The notes under the pieces: generated by a model | What the model was told of the DNA's origin: nothing | The model's input: only the letters and a program-made list of their open reading frames with translations | The model's database searches: none | Program-made: the position numbers and the translations under genes | Source of the DNA: Paraburkholderia sp. BL23I1N1 | Lineage (GTDB): Bacteria; Pseudomonadota; Gammaproteobacteria; Burkholderiales; Burkholderiaceae | DNA length: 64,000 bases | Direction: 5' to 3' | Assembly: GCF_003610295.1 (NCBI RefSeq) | Contig: NZ_RAPV01000001.1 | Location: 3,100,001-3,164,000, forward strand | Shown here: positions 52,961 through 60,605 of the stretch, in pieces | Layout: the number at the start of each line of letters is the position of its first letter | How positions within the stretch are numbered: position 1 is the first letter of the stretch

Positions 52961-54157
52961 TTACTGCAAGATTTCCGCGTGTTGCGAGTGCGGAACCTGA
53001 CCGGTCTCGCCTGCGCCGCCGCTCACGAACTCGGCGAACGGACGTCCGGTCAGCGCCGCGACGATCCGTTGCGATGCGTGCCCGTCGCCATACGGGTTGA
53101 CGCGATGCGCGAAATCGTCGCGCTCGCTCGCGTCATCGAGCAGGCCCGTTACCGCGCGCACGATTGCTTCGCGCTCCGTACCGACGAGGCGCACCGTGCC
53201 GGCCGCCACCGCTTCTGGACGCTCGGTCACGTCGCGCATCACCAGCACCGGTTTGCCGAGCGCGGGCGCTTCTTCCTGCACGCCGCCCGAGTCGGTGAGA
53301 ATGATCGACGCACGCTGCATCAGGCGCACGAAGCCGAGGTAATCCAAGGGCTCGATCAGATGAACGTTGCGCGCCGTGCCGAGGGTTTCCTGCACCGGGC
53401 CGCGCACATTCGGATTCAGGTGGACCGGATAGACGATCTGCACCGTGTTGGTTTTCGCGAGCTCGGCGAGTGCCGCGCAGATATTCGCGAAGCCCGCGCC
53501 AAAGCTTTCACGGCGATGGCCCGTGACGAGCAGCACCGGCAGCGCGCCGTCGAGGAACGGCAGGCGCGCGTCGAGTTCGACGCGCAGTGCCGCGTCATGG
53601 TCGATGCGGGCGGTGGTGAGGTTCAGTGCGTCGATCACCGTATTGCCGGTCACAATGATTTTGCCGTGCAGCGCTTCGTGCGCGAGGTTCGCTTTCGAGC
53701 TCGCGGTGGGCGCGAACATCAGGTCGCTCATCACGTCGACCACGCGGCGATTCATCTCTTCCGGCCACGGCTGCATCAGGTTACCGGTGCGCAGACCTGC
53801 TTCGACGTGACCGATCGGAATCCGCCGGTGAAACGAGGCCAGCGCCGCCGCGGAGGCGGTGGTCGTATCGCCGTGCACCAGCACGCGATCGGGCTGCACG
53901 GTCGCGAGCACCTCGTCGAGCGACGCGATGAGGCGCGAAGCCAGACCGTTGAGCGTCTGGTTGCCGGTCATCAGGGCGAGATTGTGGTGCGGCTTGATCT
54001 GGAACAGATCGAGCACCTGATCGAGCATCTGCTGATGCTGCCCCGTGACGCAGACTATCGACTCGATGCCGGCGTCGGCTTCCAGTTGTTTGACTAGCGG
54101 CGCCATTTTGATGGCTTCTGGCCGCGTGCCGAAAATCGACAGAATCCTCGTTTGCAT
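52961..54157 (-). CDS. wecB: UDP-N-acetylglucosamine 2-epimerase (non-hydrolysing)
   Basis: 398 residues. Interconverts UDP-GlcNAc and UDP-ManNAc in the cytoplasm, supplying the sugar for the polysaccharide. Motifs: ILSIFGTRPEAIKMAPLVK (start), VCVTGQHQQMLDQVL, VLVHGDTTTASAAALASF, HVEAGLRTGN, PWPEEMNRRVVD, VTGNTVIDAL, VTGHRRESFG and LTDSGGVQEEAPALGKPVLVMRDVTERPEAV in parts: all canonical. Length and residues look intact. First gene of the operon; no wecC (ManNAc dehydrogenase) is adjacent, so the polymer probably contains ManNAc rather than ManNAcA. Confidence 0.94.
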   Translation of the reverse strand: MQTRILSIFGTRPEAIKMAPLVKQLEADAGIESIVCVTGQHQQMLDQVLDLFQIKPHHNLALMTGNQTLNGLASRLIASLDEVLATVQPDRVLVHGDTTTASAAALASFHRRIPIGHVEAGLRTGNLMQPWPEEMNRRVVDVMSDLMFAPTASSKANLAHEALHGKIIVTGNTVIDALNLTTARIDHDAALRVELDARLPFLDGALPVLLVTGHRRESFGAGFANICAALAELAKTNTVQIVYPVHLNPNVRGPVQETLGTARNVHLIEPLDYLGFVRLMQRASIILTDSGGVQEEAPALGKPVLVMRDVTERPEAVAAGTVRLVGTEREAIVRAVTGLLDDASERDDFAHRVNPYGDGHASQRIVAALTGRPFAEFVSGGAGETGQVPHSQHAEILQ

Positions 54158-54492
54158 ATGCCCTGGTCTATTTTTTGAATGTTTTATTGGCGGCAGACAG
54201 TGCGGCGCACGCGTTAATATCGTGCCCCAGATTTACCGATCAGACTTTCCCGTCGCCGATAACTACTGGCGGTTCCCAAATACACAGAGAACGAATCGAT
54301 CGGATGCAATAACTGCCGACTGGATTCACGCGAGCGTCGTTGTCGTTTGAACGAGCGGCCATTGACGGTGAATCGAAGCGCATTCTAGCGCGTATTTTCG
54401 CTTATCTCATAACGGTTTTTCCCTATATGGGGCTTTCAGGGCAACGCCTCCCGGGCTTTAATCGGGTATTTTTGCCGACGAAGCCGGGGAAT

Positions 54493-54514
54493 AAGGCGGC
54501 GCAAACGTTTTCCG
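54493..54514. promoter_or_regulatory. repeat AAGGCGGCGCAAACGTTTTCCG (site 1)
   Basis: The core CGCAAACGTTTTC resembles a LacI/PurR-type operator (CGCAAACGTTTGCG). A second copy with three differences lies 134 bp upstream at 54627. Candidate regulator site for the polysaccharide operon. Confidence 0.5.
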
Positions 54515-54626
54515 AATGTTCAGGGAAACGTTAAATTGGGGTCAATTATTTTATAAATCTGAAAACGTCAAACTTTAATTAACAATTCTCTCTTCGCACT
54601 CTCTCAATTTGAATTGCCCGCTGATT

Positions 54627-54648
54627 AAGGCTGCGCAAACGTTATCGG
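54627..54648. promoter_or_regulatory. repeat AAGGCTGCGCAAACGTTATC (site 2)
   Basis: Second copy of the LacI/PurR-like repeat, same orientation, 134 bp from site 1. Spacing permits looping. Confidence 0.5.
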
Positions 54649-54901
54649 CGGATTCGACACGGTGTGGGCGATATCATGAACTATTTGCTTTAGTTGACTG
54701 AGCGTCTCATTTTCTGGATTTGTGTTTGAGTTTGATGGCCGGATCGGCGGTCCGCGGGTGCGTGAACATGCAGGTGATGTGCTGTTGCTGTAATGCGACA
54801 GGGATGGATTTAGGTGGGCGCTGAACGCGTGTTTGGGAGGTGGGGCGTTGGGCTTTTCTTGGGCTGGTTGCCTGCGCGGCGCTTTGTTTGCGCTGTGGTT
54901 T

Positions 54902-55110
54902 TATGGTGTTGGCCTTTCCTTGTGTTCTTAGTGGTCTATTAGCATTGCCCCTGTGCGGGGGCACTTACTTTCTTTGCCGCCGTCCAAAGAAAGATAAGCA
55001 AAGAAAGCGGCTCAAACCGCTAATTCTTAAGCGGGTCCCCCGCGCAGCCAAGGTAGTGGTGCATCTGGAATCCGTGCCCTCGCACACTCACCGTTAGTGA
55101 CTAAGGGCTC
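54902..55110 (+). repeat. inverted-repeat element copy B, left arm
   Basis: Closely similar to 18901-19100 of copy A (TATGGTGTTGGCCTTTCC, GTCTATTAGC, TTGCCCCTGTGCGGGG, CGGGTCCCCCGCGCAGCC). The reverse complement is at 55508-55693. Confidence 0.85.
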
Positions 55111-55507
<397 letters not shown>

Positions 55508-55693
55508 GAATGACGGCCTTGTCACTGACGCGGAATGTGCGAGAGCACGGATTCCAGACGCACCACTACCGAGACTGTGCGGGGGACCCGCTTAAGAATT
55601 AGCGGTTTGAGCCGCTTTCTTTGCTTATCTTTCTTTGCGGCGGCAAAGAAAGTAAGTGCCGTCCCGCACAGGGGCACCGCTAATAGACCACTA
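55508..55693 (-). repeat. inverted-repeat element copy B, right arm
   Basis: Complete right arm, uninterrupted: CCTTGTCAC ... GGGGGACCCGCTT ... GCGGCGGCAAAGAAAGTAAG ... GGGGCACCGCTAATAGACCACTA. It shows what the interrupted arm of copy A originally looked like. Confidence 0.85.
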
Positions 55694-55927
55694 ACATTAG
55701 ATTAGGAATCAGAAACATCCAGCCACCCGAATGCTGTCACGCAGCAAGAGCACAACAACAACAATCGTCAGACCGATCAGCCTCAATCAAAACCACCACG
55801 TGCCCCCTTTGGGCACACCTATTGCTCCACATCGCTCGCCGGCAAAAAAACCGTCAAAGCACACCGTGCCCACAACGAGCAGCCGTTTTTAACTTCACTC
55901 CAGCGACCCATCCGCGGGGAGGCCCCC
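55694..55927. other. intergenic region, A/C-rich, nothing coding
   Basis: About 230 bp between repeat copy B and the DUF1328 gene. The plus strand is A/C-rich, i.e. G/T-rich on the strand running into the element, as at copy A. Confidence 0.45.
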
Positions 55928-56089
55928 ATGCTTCGATACGCAGTCATCTTCTTCATCATCGCGATCATTGCCGCGGTATTCGGCTTTGGCGGCATCGCCG
56001 CAGGCGCAACTGAAATCGCCAAGGTCCTGTTCTTCATCTTCGTGGTGATCTTCCTCGTCACCCTGCTGATGGGCGTCATGCGACGCTGA
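55928..56089 (+). CDS. DUF1328 family small membrane protein
   Basis: 53 residues: [53 protein letters not shown]. Two transmembrane helices with the conserved FGFGGIA(A/G)[13 protein letters not shown] core of the YtjA/DUF1328 family, widely conserved stress-associated envelope proteins of unknown role. ATG at 55928 has GGGGAGG upstream. Stands alone. Confidence 0.9.
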   Translation: MLRYAVIFFIIAIIAAVFGFGGIAAGATEIAKVLFFIFVVIFLVTLLMGVMRR

Positions 56090-56220
56090 CCCCCGCATCG
56101 ACCGAGCAAACGAAGAAACCCCCGTCCCGGTGCCAGGGCCCAAAGCGCATTGCAATACTTGCCACACGGTATTGCAATAGTTGCTGCCTGCACCGGGGTT
56201 TTAACTACCCGCGCCACGCA

Positions 56221-57144
56221 CTACCCCGCCGACACGGCAAGCGGCTCGCTCTCCCGCAAACCAAGATGCAATTCCTCGCAAAGGAACGTCTGCAAGGTCT
56301 GCACGGCAGCCGCCTGGGCGCCGGAAACCGGACGCATAAAAAGCCCGAAATCGGCGGTGGGCGCATCGGGCAATCCATCGGCCTGGCCGAGCACGCGCAT
56401 CGACTCTGAACGGATATTGCCGTCCAGCAGCACCGACACGCCAAGCCCCGCTTCCACGGCCGACTGCACCGCCGGCAAACTGGTGCTGGTGCACACAATG
56501 CGCCACGCAATCCCCGCACGCCGCAGCGCCGCTAACACCTGCTGCTGCCACAAACACGTGCCCCCGAATGCAACCACCGGTAACGCCGCGTCAACGTCGC
56601 GGCTAAACCCGCGCGCGCCGACCCAGAAAAGCGGCTGTGTCCAGGTCAGAAGCGGCACCGAGTCGACCAGCGCAGGGTCCCCCACGACCACGTCGAGGCC
56701 ACCGTCCGCCAGCCGGTTCGACAAGGCCGAACTAGTATCGACAACGATCTCCAGCGCCACTTGCGGATAAGCGATCGAAAAGCGCCGCAGCGCGCGTGGC
56801 AGCCGGCCAACCGCGATGTCTTCCAGCATGCCGAGCCGCACCGTACCGGACACCTGCCCCGCGCTCAACGCCCGCCGCGCGTCGGCGCCCGCGCCGAGGA
56901 TCGTATGCGCGAACGGCAACAACAGATGCCCCGCTTCGGTGAGCTGCACGCCACGCGGCGAGCGGTCGAGCAAACGCTGCCCCAGTTCATCTTCGAGCCG
57001 GCGCAATTGCATGCTCACCGCCGCCTGGGTACGCGCAAGGCGCGCCGCCGCCACGCCCACGGCGCCGGTCTCCGCCACGGTAACGAATGCGCGCAGGAGA
57101 CTGCTGTCGAGATCTCGAGTCATCACGTTTCTTGAAGTGGTCAT
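56221..57144 (-). CDS. LysR-family transcriptional regulator
   Basis: 307 residues from ATG 57144 (57123 also possible). HTH: RAFVTVAETGAVGVAAARLARTQAAVSMQLRRLEDELG; effector domain from GTVRLGMLEDIAVGRLPRAL. Divergent from the EamA-family exporter at 57226, which it probably controls. The intergenic region has inverted half-sites (57159-57188). Effector unknown, perhaps an amino acid. Confidence 0.87.
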   Translation of the reverse strand: MTTSRNVMTRDLDSSLLRAFVTVAETGAVGVAAARLARTQAAVSMQLRRLEDELGQRLLDRSPRGVQLTEAGHLLLPFAHTILGAGADARRALSAGQVSGTVRLGMLEDIAVGRLPRALRRFSIAYPQVALEIVVDTSSALSNRLADGGLDVVVGDPALVDSVPLLTWTQPLFWVGARGFSRDVDAALPVVAFGGTCLWQQQVLAALRRAGIAWRIVCTSTSLPAVQSAVEAGLGVSVLLDGNIRSESMRVLGQADGLPDAPTADFGLFMRPVSGAQAAAVQTLQTFLCEELHLGLRESEPLAVSAG

Positions 57145-57158
57145 AAGAAATATCAACT

Positions 57159-57188
57159 TATCTTAATACCGCTCGCACCGATAAGATA
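57159..57188. promoter_or_regulatory. inverted half-sites TATCTTA / TAAGATA
   Basis: 7-bp perfect arms separated by 16 bp, in the 81-bp divergent region between the LysR and EamA genes; the form fits a LysR-type bipartite site. Confidence 0.5.
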
Positions 57189-57225
57189 GCGTTCAACGCA
57201 TCCAGAAAGCGGCAATGAGACCACC

Positions 57226-58116
57226 ATGCAGGACACCACAATCAAACCAGCGCTGCATCCCGCGCAAACGCCAATCAAGCCCGCCAGTGCGGCGGCCGGC
57301 GCCGCGCTCCTGTGCGTGCTATCGATGTCGAGCGTGCAGTTCGGCGCCGCGCTCTCCGCGCCCACGATGGCAACGTACGGTTCGCTCAGCACCACCTGGT
57401 TGCGTCTGTGCTGGGCGGCCGTCGTGCTGGCGTTGCTGGTGCGTCCGCGCTTCTTTACCTACTCGCGATCGCATTGGTTCGCGGCAGGCGCGTTGGGGGC
57501 GGCCATGGCCGGCATGACGCTGTGCTTTTTCGCGGCGCTTCAGCGGATTCCACTGGGGCTGGCTGTCGCGATCGATTTTCTTGGGCCGCTCGCCGTAGCC
57601 ACCTTCGCGGTGCGCCGCGCGCGCGCATTGCTATGGCCGGCGCTGGCGATTGCCGGCGTGCTGCTGCTCTCGCACGATCGCGCGGGCTGGATCGGTGAAT
57701 CGCTCGGCGTGCTGCTCGCGCTCGGGGCCGCGCTCGGCTGGGGCAGCTATATCGTGCTGATGAAAAAGACCGGCGCCCTGTTCGCCGGACTCGAAGGATT
57801 GTCGGTTTCGCTGATCGCAGCGGCGCTGGTTGCCACACCATTCGGCCTTGCACAAACCGGCATCCACATCGCCGCAGGGCAGATCGCCGCCACCGCGGGT
57901 CTCGCCGTGCTGGTCCCATTGCTACCGTACGCGCTGGAAATGGTGGCGTTGCGGCACATGCCGGCCGCATCGTTTGGAATCCTGATGAGTGTCGAACCTG
58001 CAATCGGCGCGTTAGCCGGATTCGTGGTGCTGCATCAACCCATGGGTGTCACGCAGATAGCAGGCACGCTGCTGGTGGTCGCCGCGAGCGTGGGCGCCGT
58101 GGTGGCGACACGCTGA
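57226..58116 (+). CDS. EamA-family exporter (RhtA-like)
   Basis: 296-residue drug/metabolite transporter with ten hydrophobic segments in two EamA repeats. First repeat: LCVLSMSSVQFGAALSAPTMATYGSLSTTWLRLCWAAVVL (parts); second repeat begins LGVLLALGAALGWGSYIVLMKKTGA. The end (HMPAASFGILMSVEPAIGALAGFVVLHQ) matches RhtA-type threonine/homoserine exporters. Export of an amino acid or related metabolite is likely. Divergent from its presumed LysR regulator. Confidence 0.87.
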   Translation: MQDTTIKPALHPAQTPIKPASAAAGAALLCVLSMSSVQFGAALSAPTMATYGSLSTTWLRLCWAAVVLALLVRPRFFTYSRSHWFAAGALGAAMAGMTLCFFAALQRIPLGLAVAIDFLGPLAVATFAVRRARALLWPALAIAGVLLLSHDRAGWIGESLGVLLALGAALGWGSYIVLMKKTGALFAGLEGLSVSLIAAALVATPFGLAQTGIHIAAGQIAATAGLAVLVPLLPYALEMVALRHMPAASFGILMSVEPAIGALAGFVVLHQPMGVTQIAGTLLVVAASVGAVVATR

Positions 58117-58155
58117 ACGGTGCTGAACGGCACTGAGCCGCTGCGCGTGCAGCGC

Positions 58156-58692
58156 TCAGGCGAAATTTTCCGCTTCGTAAAGACGTCGGCCCGCTGCGTC
58201 TTTCGCGCCGAGGATCGGCTCGACTTCGAGTGGCCACTCGATACCGATATCAGGATCGCGCCACAAGATGCAGCGCTCGAGTTCGGGGAACCAGTATTCC
58301 GTGGTCTTCCACAGACATTCGGCAACGTCGGACAGCACGACGAAACCGTGCGCGAAACCTGGTGGCACCCACACCTGCCGAAAATTGGCCGCGCTCAGAT
58401 GGGTGCCGCACCACTTGCCGAAGTTCGGCGAATTGAGCCGCACGTCCACGGCGACATCGAACACTTCCCCTACCACCACCCGCACGAGCCTGCCTTGTGG
58501 ACGGTGAACCTGATAGTGCAGCCCACGCAACACGCCACGCACCGCCCGCAAATGACGGTCTTGCACGAAGTGGAAACCTTGCGAGATGTCGTCGATAAAC
58601 TCATCCGCGCTGAAGCTCTCGAAGCAGAAGCCGAATTCGTCGCAAAACACCTCGGGCTCGATGAGTCTCACCTCCGGCAATGCCGTCGCCAT
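58156..58692 (-). CDS. rfbC: dTDP-4-dehydrorhamnose 3,5-epimerase (orphan)
   Basis: 178-residue RfbC-type cupin epimerase: converts dTDP-4-keto-6-deoxyglucose to dTDP-4-keto-L-rhamnose. Motifs: FHFVQDRHLRAVRGVLRGLHYQVH (substrate and catalytic-His segment), GEVFDVAVDVRLNSPNFGKW, VWVPPGFAHGF. ATG at 58692 chosen (58707 alternative). No rfbA, rfbB or rfbD in the window, so either these lie elsewhere or the enzyme serves another deoxysugar route. Convergent with the exporter gene. Confidence 0.88.
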   Translation of the reverse strand: MATALPEVRLIEPEVFCDEFGFCFESFSADEFIDDISQGFHFVQDRHLRAVRGVLRGLHYQVHRPQGRLVRVVVGEVFDVAVDVRLNSPNFGKWCGTHLSAANFRQVWVPPGFAHGFVVLSDVAECLWKTTEYWFPELERCILWRDPDIGIEWPLEVEPILGAKDAAGRRLYEAENFA

Positions 58693-58835
58693 TACCTTGT
58701 TGCCCATGGCCACTGTGCTCGTAAGAAGCCCGCCCGGAGAAACCACGGCCGCCGATGCGCACGCGACTGCGCATGCTGTTACGCATGCCCCCACCGGCGA
58801 TGAGGTATGCCGTCTGCACGGCGCTTGGCCCAGGC

Positions 58836-59831
58836 CTATGCCTCGGTCGCTACCCTGCTCCGAGCGCGATATTCGGTAGGCGACAGCGCCATGCGCTTGC
58901 GGAATATCTTCGCGAGGCGATCGCCGTTACCTGTGCCGCTGCGGCGCGCGATCTTGTCGACCGGTAATTCGGTTTCGGTCAGAAAGTTACAGGCAATGCG
59001 CAGCCTCACTTGCAGCAGATAGTCGGATGGCGTGACCTGCATTTCATGCTTGAAGCGCCGCAAAAAATTGCGCTCGCTCATCGCCGCCACTTGCGCCGCG
59101 TCGGCAACCGATACCGGACGATCGCAATTCGCTTCCATCCAGCGCGCGGCAGCACGGATTTTCTCGGCTACGCTGAGCGTGCCGCCCTCAGCCGGCAGCG
59201 GCACCCAGGTGGCGGCCATGCCCGGCATGACGCGATCGGCGACGCTGCGCGCGAGCTCCGCACCGAGGTCGCGCTTGATGAACATCAGCGCACTGCGCGC
59301 ACAGTCATTACGATCGTTGGCGGCGTTGCGCGCGGCCTCGGTCGCGGCGCCGCCCAGATAGCGGTTCACCTGCTGACCGTCATGCTCCGCGGGAGCCGCC
59401 GCTTCCAGCACGAAACGGCCCTCGCCGATCGTCTCGATCGCGCGGGTGCGCGTTTGCACCGATCGCAGCCAGCCCAGCAGCCGTTCGTCCCGCGCGGCCT
59501 CGAGCGCACCGTAGCCGCCCGCGATAAACAGCACGTCGAAGCCGCTGCCGTAACGTGTGTCGATACGGTCAGTCCAGATTCGCGCCGACGAAGAACTCGC
59601 CACGCTGCCGCCGTCCATCGACAGAAACTGAACTTCGTAAGGCGGCTCTTCGCCCGCGCGCGAGCCCGAGAGTTCGTTGGCGGTCTGAAACATCTCGACC
59701 ACCGTGCCAGGCCCGAGCAGCCAGAAGCCGTCGAACAGCAACACGCCGATTCGCCGCGCTGCACTACGTACGTTCAGCGTCGGCGTATGTAACCAGGTAA
59801 TCCTCGCAGTATCCAGATGCATGTGCGGCAT
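58836..59831 (-). CDS. GlxA-type AraC-family regulator (DJ-1/PfpI + HTH)
   Basis: 331 residues. N-terminal DJ-1/PfpI-like sensor domain (RIGVLLFDGFWLLGPGTVVEMFQTANEL; FDVLFIAGGYGALEAARDERLLGWL), C-terminal AraC HTH pair (VADAAQVAAMSERNFLRRFKHEMQVTPSDYLLQVRLRIACNFL, then VDKIARRSGTGNGDRLAKIFRKRMALSPTEYR), about residues 240-325. The usual elbow Cys of GlxA proteins is absent (GRFVLEAAAP). Its long AT-rich upstream region suggests complex control. Targets unknown; the neighbouring rfbC gene is on the same strand. Confidence 0.87.
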   Translation of the reverse strand: MPHMHLDTARITWLHTPTLNVRSAARRIGVLLFDGFWLLGPGTVVEMFQTANELSGSRAGEEPPYEVQFLSMDGGSVASSSSARIWTDRIDTRYGSGFDVLFIAGGYGALEAARDERLLGWLRSVQTRTRAIETIGEGRFVLEAAAPAEHDGQQVNRYLGGAATEAARNAANDRNDCARSALMFIKRDLGAELARSVADRVMPGMAATWVPLPAEGGTLSVAEKIRAAARWMEANCDRPVSVADAAQVAAMSERNFLRRFKHEMQVTPSDYLLQVRLRIACNFLTETELPVDKIARRSGTGNGDRLAKIFRKRMALSPTEYRARSRVATEA

Positions 59832-60605
59832 GATCTTTCCCCAAACTGTCGTACGTTGTGGACCCCGCTGCCCGTCGGTCGGCCGATATGGTCGAGTTCA
59901 AATAACGGCGACTGAATACCGCCGGCAACGCCACTTAACGGATTATGCGTGATGTTAGCGGAACGGCTCGCCAGAGTAAATTTGAAAAACAAATCCGCAT
60001 CGAGAAAGTCAACGTATGAAGAAAACCATTATTGCGTGTTTCATATGACTGTCCGCATAGGATTCGGCATAGCGCTTCATCATATCTGACAATCGACAGT
60101 CATGAGCCAGAAAACCTTACACAGCCTTGCTCTCAGGCCAACTACCCCAGCACCCTGCTTTATCGTGAATTACCGGATTTGCGATGTCGATTCATCACAT
60201 CCGCATCCGAAAACGTTTCAAACATGAACTCCAAACCTCGCAAATAATGAACATTCAATCCGCCTTTTATTCGCAAAGTGGGAATTTATCGACAGTGGCA
60301 ATGTGGCGAACCGCACATTTATTGAAACATTCATGATTAAGCAGTTCGAGACCGGATTTTCAAGCGACTAAAAATGTTTCTATATTGAAACATCCGGCTT
60401 CTTTTACGTATGACAAAATACGTCTGCTATTAGTCCCATATCGGAAAACATCAGACGATTAAGCGCTATGGCCGAAATCGTGCCAGCGGCTTCTTTGAGC
60501 GAAATTGCATCGCCGGGTCGCGCCCGTCAGGAATTCCCGTTGCGAGCGGGTAGTAGCTCACGGGCTAAGTGACGCACAAGCAGTTAGCGAACGTGCCCGG
60601 TCACG
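59832..60605. other. 774-bp AT-rich non-coding region with dyads
   Basis: Clearly lower in GC than its neighbours. Visible dyads: ATGACTGTC (60045-60053) / GACAGTCAT (60095-60103), and ATGTTTC-TATATT-GAAACAT (60374-60393), with extra GAAACAT copies nearby (60326). Only tiny ORFs (for example 60468-60572, 34 codons) occur. Could hold promoters, an unrecognised small RNA, or be acquired DNA. Confidence 0.5.
60374..60393. promoter_or_regulatory. palindrome ATGTTTC-TATATT-GAAACAT
   Basis: Perfect 7-bp arms with a 6-bp AT spacer. A single GAAACAT half-site lies 48 bp upstream. Candidate operator in the AT-rich region upstream of the AraC-family gene. Confidence 0.5.

Larger units (their letters stand above)
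54158..54720. other. AT-rich control region upstream of wecB
   Basis: About 560 bp without a credible gene. It contains two 22-bp direct repeats (54493-54514 and 54627-54648) and stretches of T/A-rich sequence (54535-54610). Probably holds the operon promoter. Confidence 0.5.

Noticed and set aside
54340..54534. 64-codon plus-strand ORF upstream of wecB
   Set aside because: No start signal, no domain, lies in the AT-rich control region.
60016..60048. Start of a secreted protein (MKKTIIACFI)
   Set aside because: Stops after ten codons, no ribosome site; could at most be a leader peptide.
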